Under the pieces are notes generated by a model. The model did no database searches and was not told the origin of the DNA. It saw only the letters and a list, made by a program, of their open reading frames with translations. Source: CAJBIL01 sp044359525 (GTDB taxonomy: Bacteria; Pseudomonadota; Gammaproteobacteria; Burkholderiales; Rhodocyclaceae). Taken from it: a DNA stretch of 32,384 nt. Made by a program: the position numbers and the translations under genes. The stretch covers positions 1 to 32,384 of the forward strand of contig JBIKLY010000031.1 in the NCBI GenBank assembly GCA_044359525.1. The letters are read 5' to 3'. Positions within the stretch are counted from its first letter, which is position 1. Every line of letters begins with the position of its first letter. This document shows, in pieces, positions 8,869 to 16,429 of the stretch.

Positions 8869-8897
8869 ATTATAACGGAAAACTCCGGCGACGTAAA
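8869..8897 (-). promoter_or_regulatory. Sigma-70-like promoter for the rimP-nusA-infB operon
   Basis: On the minus strand TTTACG (8892-8897) is separated by exactly 17 nt from a perfect TATAAT (8869-8874). The site lies in the 142-nt gap between the rluB stop and rimP. The predicted leader is about 75 nt and contains both terminator-like hairpins. Confidence 0.7.
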
Positions 8898-8930
8898 TCG
8901 GCTAGCTGCTATTTGCCATTTCCCGACAAA

Positions 8931-9950
8931 CTACCGTTCACGCGGCTTGCGCAGCGGACGGCCGGGAGACGGATCCTCCATGCCAAAATCGGTAAGCAGC
9001 TTTTGCACTTCCAGATCCTTCAGCTCCAGCACCTGTCCACGCTTGAGATTCGGCGGCAGGATAAATGGGCCGTAGCGCACACGCATCAGGCGGCTGACGA
9101 CGACGCCAACGGCTTCGAACATGCGCCGGACTTCACGATTCCGTCCTTCAAAGAGCGACACGCGATACCAGTGATTGGCACCCTCGCCGCCCGCTTCCTG
9201 AAACGTCGCAAACTGCGCCGGGCCATCGTCCAGCTCGATACCGTCAAGCAGGCGCTGACGGGCATCATCGGGCAACTCGCCGAGAATACGCACCGCATAT
9301 TCGCGCACCAGGTTGTAACGTGGATGCATCAGCCGGTTAGCCAGATCACCCGAGGTCGTAAACAACAGCAGGCCGCTGGTGTTGAAATCAAGGCGGCCGA
9401 CTGCGACCCAGCGTCCACCCGACATTCTGGGTAAAGACGTAAAGACCGTCGGACGGCGATCCGGGTCATCGCGCGAAACGATCTCGCCTTCGGGCTTGTG
9501 ATAAATGATCACGCGCGGCAGGCGATTGGAGAATTTCAGATGGACCAGCTTGCCATTGACCTTGACGCGCTCGCCCGGGGCAACCGATTGGCCGACATGC
9601 GCTACTTCACCATTCACATTGACGCGCCCGGCGGTAATCAGCTCTTCCATCTCGCGCCGCGAGCCGATGCCGCTTTGTGCCAGTAGCTTGTGCAAGCGCT
9701 CGGGTTTGCCCGGCACTTCCTTATGCCGGCCGCGCTTCGAGTGGTCCTCGGGTGCTGCACGCGGGGCACGGCGTTGTTTTGGCTCGGCGGCTTCCTCCGG
9801 CGCCACGGGCGTGTACTCATCGGCAGAAGCACCGGCACGTGGCGCGCGAGGCATGCGTGGCGTGGGCGTCGCCACCGGGCGCTTTAGCGAGCGCGGTGCA
9901 GTCGGCGTAGCAGGAGGACAAAAAGGGGTCTTGCGGGTTTTATTGGGCAT
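8931..9950 (-). CDS. rluB: 23S rRNA pseudouridine synthase, RluB type
   Basis: This is a RsuA/RluB-family pseudouridine synthase; RluB modifies 23S rRNA U2605 (E. coli numbering). The protein is 339 residues. It opens with about 75 residues of basic, proline- and alanine-rich low-complexity sequence. An S4 domain follows (ERLHKLLAQSGIGSRREMEELI), then the synthase domain with the catalytic-Asp motif GRLDFNTSGLLLFT and the family's GRNREVRRMFEAVG motif. RluB rather than RsuA or RluE is inferred from the scpA-scpB context and the long basic extension. The start overlaps the scpB stop by about 11 nt. Confidence 0.93.
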   Translation of the reverse strand: MPNKTRKTPFCPPATPTAPRSLKRPVATPTPRMPRAPRAGASADEYTPVAPEEAAEPKQRRAPRAAPEDHSKRGRHKEVPGKPERLHKLLAQSGIGSRREMEELITAGRVNVNGEVAHVGQSVAPGERVKVNGKLVHLKFSNRLPRVIIYHKPEGEIVSRDDPDRRPTVFTSLPRMSGGRWVAVGRLDFNTSGLLLFTTSGDLANRLMHPRYNLVREYAVRILGELPDDARQRLLDGIELDDGPAQFATFQEAGGEGANHWYRVSLFEGRNREVRRMFEAVGVVVSRLMRVRYGPFILPPNLKRGQVLELKDLEVQKLLTDFGMEDPSPGRPLRKPRER

Positions 9951-10551
9951 CTGCCAGTTCCAGCGTTTGGTTCAGTTGTTCGAGCGGCGGCAATTCGGTC
10001 ACACTGCGCAAACCGAGATCGTCGAGAAATTTTTTGGTTGTCGCCAGCAAGGCCGGACGTCCCGGCGTATCGCGATGGCCGACCACGTCGACCCAGCCGC
10101 GCTCTTCGAGCACCTTGATGATCTGGGTGGCAACGGTAACACCACGAATATCCTCAATATCGCCGCGTGTTACGGGTTGACGGTAGGCAATGATGGCCAG
10201 GGTTTCAAGTACGGCCCGCGAGTATTTGGGTGGTTTTTCAGGATTCAGCCGTTCCAGATACGGCAGATACTCGGCGCGTGTACGAAAACGCCAGCCGCTG
10301 GCCAGTTGCATCAACTCAGCGGGGCGTCCAACCCAGTCTTCGCGCAGCTCATCAAGCAATACCCGCATCACGTCCGTGCTGATTTCCTGGGTGAAAACCT
10401 TTTTCAGATCGGCGACCGAAAGCGGCTGTTGCGCCGTCAACAGCACCGCCTCAAGAACGCGCTTCATCTCGCCGGTATCGCCAGGCATCGTCGCCGGCAA
10501 ATCACTGGGCAAATTATTCGGTAGATTGTGATCGGGAGTCATTTCGGCCAT
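9940..10551 (-). CDS. scpB: Segregation and condensation protein B
   Basis: ScpB is the winged-helix partner of ScpA in the SMC-ScpAB condensin that organises and segregates chromosomes. The protein is 203 residues. Tandem winged-helix modules are recognisable (MKRVLEAVLLTAQQPLSVADLKKVF and LETLAIIAYRQPVTRGDIEDIRGV), with the conserved HRDTPGRPALLATTKKFLDDLGL stretch near the end. ATG 10549-10551 has a GAGG ribosome-binding site inside the scpA end, giving a 38-nt overlap; an ATG three codons later is possible. Confidence 0.95.
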   Translation of the reverse strand: MAEMTPDHNLPNNLPSDLPATMPGDTGEMKRVLEAVLLTAQQPLSVADLKKVFTQEISTDVMRVLLDELREDWVGRPAELMQLASGWRFRTRAEYLPYLERLNPEKPPKYSRAVLETLAIIAYRQPVTRGDIEDIRGVTVATQIIKVLEERGWVDVVGHRDTPGRPALLATTKKFLDDLGLRSVTELPPLEQLNQTLELADAQ

Positions 10552-11338
10552 CAGCCAACCTCACGTAGATCGGGGCGAATGTTTCCGCCTGGGTCATTTC
10601 AAGCAGATGCTCGCGCGCCAGTTCAAGCATCGCCAGAAAATGCACGACGAGAACCGGCGCACCAAGCGCTGGATCAAACATATCAACGAATTCAACGAAA
10701 CCACCAGCGTCCCGCAGATGCCGCAGGATCAAGCCCATGTGCTCGCGCACCGACAGCTCTTCGCGCTGGATATGGTGATGCGTATGCAGTCTGGCCTGAC
10801 GCAGGATGGCGCTCCAGGCATTTTTCAGATCGTCGACGCTGACTTCCGGCAAACGCTGCAACATCGATTTCTCGACCCAGATCTCGACCCAGTCAAAGTC
10901 ACGTTCCGCCTGCGGCATCTCATTCAGCCGATGCGCCGACAGTTTCATCTGCTCGTATTCGATCAGCCGGCGAACCAGTTCGGCGCGCGGGTCCTCAACT
11001 TCTTCGCCGGCAACGGCCTTGGCCCGCGGCAGCAACATGCGCGACTTGATCTCGATCAGCATCGCCGCCATCACCAGATAGTCGGCCGCCAGTTCAAGAT
11101 TGTGCGTGCGCATCGCCTCGACGTAAGTCAGATACTGCACGGTGAGCGGCGCCATCGGAATGTCGAGAACATTGACGTTGGCCTTGCGGATCAGGTAGAG
11201 CAAAAGATCGAGCGGGCCTTCGAAAGCATCGAGCATCACCGCCATCGCATCCGGCGGAATGTACAGATCCAGCGGCATCTGCGCCATCGGCTGGCCATAG
11301 ATCATGGCGACCGGATCAACGACTGCGGCGTCGCTCAT
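10514..11338 (-). CDS. scpA: Segregation and condensation protein A
   Basis: ScpA is the kleisin subunit of the bacterial SMC complex. The protein is 274 residues. It has the family's DAFEGPLDLLLYLIRKANVNVLDIPMAPLT motif near residues 33-65, the LELAADYLVMAAMLIEIKSRMLLPR helix that contacts SMC, and a C-terminal winged helix (FLAMLELAREHLLEMTQAE). The ATG at 11336-11338 has no strong Shine-Dalgarno. Upstream lies the CGCAGAG palindrome that separates it from trpS; downstream it overlaps scpB, an arrangement typical of betaproteobacteria. Confidence 0.95.
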   Translation of the reverse strand: MSDAAVVDPVAMIYGQPMAQMPLDLYIPPDAMAVMLDAFEGPLDLLLYLIRKANVNVLDIPMAPLTVQYLTYVEAMRTHNLELAADYLVMAAMLIEIKSRMLLPRAKAVAGEEVEDPRAELVRRLIEYEQMKLSAHRLNEMPQAERDFDWVEIWVEKSMLQRLPEVSVDDLKNAWSAILRQARLHTHHHIQREELSVREHMGLILRHLRDAGGFVEFVDMFDPALGAPVLVVHFLAMLELAREHLLEMTQAETFAPIYVRLADGRNDSRSQSTE

Positions 11339-11362
11339 GACAGCAAACCCAAACCCAAAGCC

Positions 11363-11462
11363 AATCCAACGCAGAGGCGCAGAGACGCAGAGGTAACGCA
11401 GAGAAAACCAAGTTTTTCTCTGCGTCGCTTTTCTCTGCGCCTCTGCGCCTCTGCGTTGGATT
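11363..11462. repeat. 100-bp palindrome made of CGCAGAG heptamers
   Basis: The two arms (about 11363-11407 and 11413-11462) are near-perfect inverted repeats. The outermost 20-odd bases match exactly (AATCCAACGCAGAGGCGCAG), and each arm carries four copies of CGCAGAG (or its complement CTCTGCG) at irregular spacing around a short CCAAG centre. A run of T follows the plus-strand copy (11461-11466). It fills the trpS-scpA gap. It resembles dispersed palindromic elements seen in proteobacterial intergenic regions, and could end trpS transcripts. No second copy occurs in this window. Confidence 0.85.
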
Positions 11463-11476
11463 TTTTGTTCATAACG

Positions 11477-12679
11477 TCAACTGTAATTCAGCCCCATCGC
11501 TTCACGGACGTCGCGCATGGTTTCCTGGGCCAGTTTGCGGGCTTTCTCGTTGCCGTCGGCGATGATGTTACGTACCAGCGTCGGGTCATCGAGATAGGTC
11601 TGGGCGCGCTCGCGCATCGGCGCCTGCTCCTTGAGGATGCTGTCAATTACCGGTTGCTTGCATTCAAGACAGCCAAAACTCGCGCTGCGGCAGCCCTTCT
11701 GCACCCAGTCCTTGCACGCCTCATCGGAATAAACCAGATGCAGCTGCCACACCGGGCATTTGTCCGGATCGCCGGGGTCGGTCAGCCGCACGCGCGCCGG
11801 GTCGGTCGGCATGCGCTTGATCTTGTGCGATACCGACGCTTCGTCTTCACGCAGGGTGATCGTATTGTTGTAGGACTTGGACATCTTCTGGCCATCCAGG
11901 CCGGGCATGCGTGACGCTGCGGTGAGCAGGGCGCCGGGTTCAACCAGGATCATCTTGCCGGTGCCTTCGAGGTAGCCGAGCAGGCGTTCGCGGTCTTCGT
12001 GCGGGAGGTTCGGCACCTCGTCGAGCAGCGCGTGCGCGTAGTTGACCGCCTCCTGCACGCCGTCCTGCTGAAAGCGCGTGCGCAGCTGGCCGTAGAGACG
12101 CGCTTTCTTCGAGCCGAGTCGCGTCACCGCTTCCTTGGCCTTGTCCTCGAAACCGGGTTCACGGCCGTACATGTGATTGAAGCGGCGCGCCAGTTCACGC
12201 GTGAACTCGACATGCGGAATCTGATCTTCGCCGACCGGCACCTTGTCGGCACGGTAAATCAGGATGTCGGAACTCATCAGCAAGGGATAGCCGAGAAAGC
12301 CGTAGGTCGACAAATCCTTGCTGTCGAGCTTTTCCTGCTGATCCTTGTAGGTCGGCACGCGTTCGAGCCAGCCAAGCGGCGTCATCATTGACAGCAGCAA
12401 GTGCAGCTCAGCGTGTTCCGGCACCTGCGACTGGATGAACAGCGTCGCCTGCGAGGGATCAACACCAGCGGCCAGCCAGTCGATGACCATGTCCCACGAA
12501 GCCTTTTCGATCCCTTGCGGATCTTCGTAATGCGTGGTCAACGCATGCCAGTCGGCGACGAAAAACAGACAGGGATGTTCGTGCTGGAGCTTGATCCAGT
12601 TCTTCAGCACGCCATGGTAGTGGCCAAGGTGCAAGCTGCCCGTGGGGCGCATGCCGGAGAGGACTCGTTCTGCGTACAT
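11477..12679 (-). CDS. trpS: Tryptophanyl-tRNA synthetase with four-cysteine cluster motif
   Basis: This is a class I aminoacyl-tRNA synthetase that charges tRNA-Trp. The start is ATG 12677-12679 (MYAERVLSGMRPTG); an upstream in-frame TTG that overlaps the preceding gene adds nothing conserved. The protein is 400 residues, longer than the ~330-residue E. coli form. Signature sequences are HLGH at residues 17-20 and KMSKS at 265-269. An insertion of roughly 70 residues lies between the Rossmann fold and KMSKS. After KMSKS, cysteines C308, C330, C337 and C340 make C-x21-C-x6-C-x2-C, very close to the [4Fe-4S] ligand pattern of Thermotoga maritima TrpRS. It follows the site-2 protease gene after a gap of under 10 nt. 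Confidence 0.95.
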   Translation of the reverse strand: MYAERVLSGMRPTGSLHLGHYHGVLKNWIKLQHEHPCLFFVADWHALTTHYEDPQGIEKASWDMVIDWLAAGVDPSQATLFIQSQVPEHAELHLLLSMMTPLGWLERVPTYKDQQEKLDSKDLSTYGFLGYPLLMSSDILIYRADKVPVGEDQIPHVEFTRELARRFNHMYGREPGFEDKAKEAVTRLGSKKARLYGQLRTRFQQDGVQEAVNYAHALLDEVPNLPHEDRERLLGYLEGTGKMILVEPGALLTAASRMPGLDGQKMSKSYNNTITLREDEASVSHKIKRMPTDPARVRLTDPGDPDKCPVWQLHLVYSDEACKDWVQKGCRSASFGCLECKQPVIDSILKEQAPMRERAQTYLDDPTLVRNIIADGNEKARKLAQETMRDVREAMGLNYS

Positions 12680-12687
12680 AGATAGCG

Positions 12688-13350
12688 TCAATTCAACTGA
12701 AAAAAGGAAATGATCAGGCGTTGAAACAGCGAAACGAAAGGCCCCATGATGCTCCCCAGAACCCCCGTAAAGAGCAATAAAAGCAAAATGGGAAAGCCCC
12801 AGCGCTCAAGCTGGGCAAACTTCCATGCCAGTGCGTGCGGCAACAGGCTGACCGCGATACGCCCCCCGTCAAGCGGCGGCAAGGGCAACAGATTCAGCAC
12901 CAACAGCACAATATTGACGTTGATACCGATTTTGCTCATCTCGACCAGCGGTACGCTGTAGGCATTCAATGGCAGCAACAAGGTTGCCTTCAGCAAGGCA
13001 GCCCAGACAAGTGCCATGAGCAGATTCGAAGCCGGCCCTGCAGCCGCAACCCAGAGCATGTCGCGTTTCGGGCTACGCAAGTTCCCGAAATTAACAGGAA
13101 CCGGCTTCGCCCAGCCAAACAGCATAGCGCTGCCCGCCGCCAGATAACTGGTCGCCAGAATCAAGCCGGGAACCAGCAAGGTACCGACCGGATCAATATG
13201 GCGCAGCGGATTGAGGCTGATCCGTCCGGCTTGCCAGGCGGTGGGATCACCAAAGTAACGCGCAGCATAGCCATGCGCAGCCTCATGCAGGGTGATCGCA
13301 AATATCACTGGCAAGGCAGCAATAGCAATGGTCTGGATCAATGCTTCCAT
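12688..13350 (-). CDS. Site-2 protease family (M50) membrane metalloprotease
   Basis: This is an intramembrane zinc metalloprotease of the S2P/M50 family, the compact form without PDZ domains. The start chosen is ATG 13348-13350 (MEALIQTIAIAALPVIFAITLHEAAHGY), giving 220 residues; a longer frame would run back into yciO. The zinc motif HEAAH is at residues 22-26 inside the first membrane segment. The second motif NLLPLPPLDGGR supplies the third ligand, D161. Several further hydrophobic segments are visible (about 57-80, 100-125, 145-160, 185-215). The substrate is unknown. It sits in a minus-strand run with yciO and trpS with gaps of 10 nt or less. Confidence 0.9.
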   Translation of the reverse strand: MEALIQTIAIAALPVIFAITLHEAAHGYAARYFGDPTAWQAGRISLNPLRHIDPVGTLLVPGLILATSYLAAGSAMLFGWAKPVPVNFGNLRSPKRDMLWVAAAGPASNLLMALVWAALLKATLLLPLNAYSVPLVEMSKIGINVNIVLLVLNLLPLPPLDGGRIAVSLLPHALAWKFAQLERWGFPILLLLLFTGVLGSIMGPFVSLFQRLIISFFQLN

Positions 13351-13360
13351 GGTTTCCCGT

Positions 13361-13987
13361 TCAATCCAGACCAAAAGGCGCAAGCGGGCCGCGCCCGGTA
13401 CGCACCAGCACTGGCAGGGAGCCGGTCAGATCGACCACCGTGGTCGGCTCGGTACCGCAATGGCCACCGTCCAGAATCAGTTCCAGATGATCGTCAAGCC
13501 GGTCCTGGATCTCCCACCCTTCAGTCAGCGGAAACTCATCACCGGGCAGCATCAGGGTCGAGGTGAGCAGCGGTTCGCCGAGCTGTTCAAGCAAGGCCAG
13601 GGCAACCGGGTGGGCCGGCACGCGCAGCCCGATTGTCTTGCGCTTCGGGTGCAGCACGCGACGCGGCAACTCTTTGGTGCCCTCAAGAATAAAGGTGTAG
13701 CTTCCCGGCGTCGTTGCCTTCAGCAAACGGTACTGGGCATTATCGACACGGGCAAACTGGGCAATTTCCGAAAGGTCGCGACACATCAAAGTCAAATGAT
13801 GGCGATCATCGACGCCACGAATCGCGCGAATGCGCTCAACCGCATCCTTGTCGCCAAGATGACAGCCCAGCGCGTAACAGGAGTCGGTCGGAAAAGCGAG
13901 CAGGCCGCCTTTCCGAACCATATCCGCAGCAATGTTCAGCAGCCTCGGTTGCGGATCTTCCGGATGAATCGATAAGTACTGCGCCAT
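13361..13987 (-). CDS. yciO: YciO family (YrdC/Sua5 fold) protein
   Basis: The protein is 208 residues with the YrdC fold that in TsaC/Sua5 makes threonylcarbamoyl-AMP for tRNA t6A. The sequence follows E. coli YciO closely through its length: IHPEDPQPRLLN, VRKGGLLAFPTDSCYALGC, TLMCRDLSEIAQF, TPGSYTFILEGTKELPRRVL, RKTIGLRVPAHPVA and PTTVVDLT. YciO is a TsaC paralogue whose cellular role is less settled than TsaC's. It is placed just after rnm (9 nt) and before the site-2 protease, echoing the yciV-yciO pairing of enterobacteria. Confidence 0.92.
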   Translation of the reverse strand: MAQYLSIHPEDPQPRLLNIAADMVRKGGLLAFPTDSCYALGCHLGDKDAVERIRAIRGVDDRHHLTLMCRDLSEIAQFARVDNAQYRLLKATTPGSYTFILEGTKELPRRVLHPKRKTIGLRVPAHPVALALLEQLGEPLLTSTLMLPGDEFPLTEGWEIQDRLDDHLELILDGGHCGTEPTTVVDLTGSLPVLVRTGRGPLAPFGLD

Positions 13988-13995
13988 CAGGGTAC

Positions 13996-14868
13996 TCAGA
14001 ACGCTTCCCAGATGGGCTTCAACCCCTCTGGTAATGGCGCCAGTTTTCCCAGATCAGTGTAACTTTCGACCGGCCCGTGGAAATCCGAGCCGCGCGAGGC
14101 GAGAAAACCGAATTCATTGGCCAAACGGCCGAAAGTTCCGACATTCTCAACCGAATGGCTACCGGACATGACCTCGATGGCCTGTCCGCCAAGATCCTTG
14201 AAGTCGGCGAGAAAACGCCGCATGGCGCGATTATTCATTTTGTAACGACCCGGATGGGCGACTGCCGCAATGCCACCCGCACCGAGAATCCAGCCGATCG
14301 AATCGGGCAGCGTTGCCCAGCGATGATCGACATAACCGGGGCGCCCCGGTACCAGATACGATTCAAAAACGCTGCGCATATCCTTGCAAACGCCGGTTTC
14401 AACTAGAAAACGGCCGAAATGAGCGCGGCTGATCAGACTGGGGTTTTCAGCAAAACGCATGGCGCCTTCAAAGGCACCGCCAACACCAACCTTCTCAAGC
14501 TCGGCCGACATACGCTGTGCGCGGTCAATCCGGCCGGAGCGAATGGCGGCCAGACCGGAATTAAGCGCCGCATTTTCCGCATCGAAAGCCAGGCCAAGAA
14601 TATGAATCTGCATCGCCTCCCACTCGATGGAAATTTCGACGCCATTGACGAAAGCCATTCCGACCTCTTCCGCCACGGCGCGAGCTGCATCAAGACCGCC
14701 AAGATCATCATGATCTGTCAGCGCCAGCATATCAACGCCGTTGGCAAACGCCCGACGGGCGACATCAGCCGCCGGCAGCAGGCCGTCGGAGGCAGTTGAA
14801 TGACAATGAAGATCGGCGTTGAACACGGCAGACAGAGGGCTTGACAGGTGGAAATGTAAGCGACGCAT
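13996..14868 (-). CDS. rnm: PHP-domain phosphoesterase, RNase AM / YciV type
   Basis: This is a PHP-domain metallo-hydrolase of the YciV group, described in E. coli as RNase AM (a 5'-3' exonuclease trimming rRNA 5' ends) and as a 3',5'-nucleoside bisphosphate phosphatase. The protein is up to 290 residues. PHP metal motifs are visible: NADLHCHSTASDG near the N-terminus, ALTDHDDLGGL, the GVEISIEWEAMQIHILGL segment, HPGRYKMN and a C-terminal GSDFHGP. The start is uncertain: ATG 14866-14868 and GTG at 14824-14826 (giving MFNADLHCHS) are both poorly supplied with a Shine-Dalgarno. It leads the minus-strand run towards yciO and diverges from the gcv operon. Confidence 0.9.
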   Translation of the reverse strand: MRRLHFHLSSPLSAVFNADLHCHSTASDGLLPAADVARRAFANGVDMLALTDHDDLGGLDAARAVAEEVGMAFVNGVEISIEWEAMQIHILGLAFDAENAALNSGLAAIRSGRIDRAQRMSAELEKVGVGGAFEGAMRFAENPSLISRAHFGRFLVETGVCKDMRSVFESYLVPGRPGYVDHRWATLPDSIGWILGAGGIAAVAHPGRYKMNNRAMRRFLADFKDLGGQAIEVMSGSHSVENVGTFGRLANEFGFLASRGSDFHGPVESYTDLGKLAPLPEGLKPIWEAF

Positions 14869-14968
14869 GATAACACAGGGGGAACTGGCTCACCCCGCCA
14901 ACGCAGTGAGGAAGCATTCTCACGTGTCTAATGGTGCGCCGCAACAAGACAAATCTTGCCGCTCCATA

Positions 14969-14998
14969 TTGCGACCTCACCCGTCGTCGCGCTATAGT
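14969..14998 (+). promoter_or_regulatory. Sigma-70-like promoter for the gcv riboswitch transcript
   Basis: TTGCGA (14969-14974) and TATAGT (14993-14998) are 18 nt apart and lie a dozen bases before the first glycine aptamer. This is the expected position for the gcvT promoter. Both hexamers are imperfect. Confidence 0.5.
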
Positions 14999-15008
14999 TC
15001 GTCCGCGA

Positions 15009-15213
15009 ACGGGAGAGAGCGGATTCGTTTATAAACGTGTAATTCTCCCGCCGCCGAAGGCGCAATCCACCCGGAAACGCTCAGGCAAAAGGACCGTTCG
15101 TGCAATGAACTCTGGAGAGCGGCGCCCCCGAAAAGCGGAGCGCCCACCGATGGGGCAACGCGGCCGGCATCAAGCATTCCGGCGCGGTAATCTCTCAGGT
15201 ATCAAGGACAGGG
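15009..15213 (+). promoter_or_regulatory. Tandem glycine riboswitch upstream of gcvTHP
   Basis: Two glycine aptamers lie in a row. The first (about 15011-15096) has GGGAGAGAGCGG at its 5' side and AAACGCTCAGGCAAAAGGACCG at its 3' side. The second (about 15110-15213) has CTCTGGAGAGCGGCGC at its 5' side and TAATCTCTCAGGTATCAAGGACAG at its 3' side. The CUCAGG-type core and the closing AAGGAC are hallmarks of the class. An intrinsic terminator follows directly, and the gene controlled is gcvT. In this arrangement glycine binding normally favours readthrough and so switches on glycine catabolism; that direction is inferred from the family. Confidence 0.95.
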
Positions 15214-15244
15214 GGGTGAACTCGATTGGAGTTCGCCCTTTTTT
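15214..15244 (+). terminator. Expression-platform terminator of the glycine riboswitch
   Basis: GGGTGAACTC (15214-15223) pairs with GAGTTCGCCC (15229-15238), 10 bp with one G-U pair, around a GATTG loop, followed by six T (15239-15244). It starts at the last bases of aptamer 2, and the stretch of G there could alternatively pair within the aptamer stem, which gives the switch. Confidence 0.88.
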
Positions 15245-15286
15245 GTTTCTAGAACTGACTTGAATATACCTCTCCAAGGGATTGAT

Positions 15287-16384
15287 ATGACGCAAAAAAC
15301 CGTCCTCAACGACACCCATCGCCGATTCGGCGCCAAGATGGTTGATTTCGGCGGCTGGGACATGCCCGTCAACTACGGATCGCAAATCGAAGAGCATCAC
15401 GCCGTGCGCCGCGACAGCGGCATGTTCGATGTTTCACATATGTGCATGGTCGATCTGGCCGGCCCCGACACCAAACCCTTCCTGCTGCGCCTGATCGCCA
15501 ACAACGTCGAGAAGCTCAAAGTTTCTGGCAAAGCACTTTACAGCGCCATGCTCAACGAGGCCGGTGGCGTGATCGATGATCTGATTGTCTATTACCTCGA
15601 CGACACCCACTACCGCATGGTGATCAACGCCGGCACCGCCGACAAGGATCTGGCCTGGATGGCCGCCCGTCTCGCTGAATGGAAACTGGAGGTCAGCATC
15701 ACCCAGCGCCGCTCCGGTGAAAACGCGCTGGCCATCATTGCCGTGCAAGGCCCGACCGCCCGCGAAAAAGTCTGGCAGGTCCTGCCGGAAACACGCGCCG
15801 CCACCGAAACATTGAAACCCTTCTTTGCGGCAAGCGTCGGCGACTATTTCATCGCCAGCACCGGTTATACGGGCGAAAATGGTTTTGAAATCGCCCTACC
15901 CGCTGCGCAAGCCGATGGCCTCTGGCAAGCCCTTGCCGATGTTGGCGTCCAGCCCTGCGGTCTCGGTGCCCGCGACACCTTGCGCCTCGAAGCAGGGATG
16001 AATCTCTACGGCCAGGACATGGACGAGAACGTTTCACCGCTCGACGCCGGACTCGCCTGGACGGTGGATCTCGTCGCAGCACGCGACTTCGTCGGCAAGG
16101 CTGCCCTCCTCACCAAGCCGCAGGCACAACAATTCCTTGGCCTGTTGCTTCTTGAACGCGGTGGCGTGCTGCGCGCGCATCAGAAAGTTGTGACCGCGCA
16201 AGGCGATGGTGAAATCACCAGCGGCACCTTCTCGCCAAGCATGCAGCAATCAATCGCCCTGGCGCGCTTGCCGCTTGGCGTAGCGATCGGCGACACGGTC
16301 ATGGTCGAGATTCGCGACAAACAACTCAAGGCCAGAGTGGTCAAACCAAACTTCGTACGCAACGGTACAGTTATCGTTCAATAA
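15287..16384 (+). CDS. gcvT: Glycine cleavage system T protein (aminomethyltransferase)
   Basis: GcvT transfers the one-carbon unit from the aminomethyl-lipoyl H protein to tetrahydrofolate, releasing ammonia. The start is ATG 15287 with an AAGGG ribosome-binding site; the in-frame TTG at 15260 lacks support. The protein is 365 residues. Family sequences include LNDTHRRFGAKMVDFGGWDMPV, MFDVSHMCMVDLAGPD, YTGENGFEI, CGLGARDTLRLEAGMNLYGQDMDE and the C-terminal IALARLPLGVAIGD and RVVKPNFVRNG. It is the first gene of gcvTHP, under riboswitch control. Confidence 0.98.
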   Translation: MTQKTVLNDTHRRFGAKMVDFGGWDMPVNYGSQIEEHHAVRRDSGMFDVSHMCMVDLAGPDTKPFLLRLIANNVEKLKVSGKALYSAMLNEAGGVIDDLIVYYLDDTHYRMVINAGTADKDLAWMAARLAEWKLEVSITQRRSGENALAIIAVQGPTAREKVWQVLPETRAATETLKPFFAASVGDYFIASTGYTGENGFEIALPAAQADGLWQALADVGVQPCGLGARDTLRLEAGMNLYGQDMDENVSPLDAGLAWTVDLVAARDFVGKAALLTKPQAQQFLGLLLLERGGVLRAHQKVVTAQGDGEITSGTFSPSMQQSIALARLPLGVAIGDTVMVEIRDKQLKARVVKPNFVRNGTVIVQ

Positions 16385-16429
16385 CATATACATATAACAT
16401 TAATCTAATCTATTTTATAAGGACTGATC

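Noticed and set aside
11371..11460. CRISPR-like array from the repeated CGCAGAG units
   Set aside because: Units are only 7 bp, spacers are 1-7 nt and the whole is a palindrome; there are no cas genes.
10607..11914. Plus-strand open frame of 435 codons opposite scpA and trpS
   Set aside because: It crosses the CGCAGAG palindrome and two conserved minus-strand genes. It is an antisense shadow.
15260..15286. TTG start giving nine extra residues for gcvT
   Set aside because: ATG 15287 has a good AAGGG ribosome-binding site at correct spacing and gives the family N-terminus; the TTG has none.
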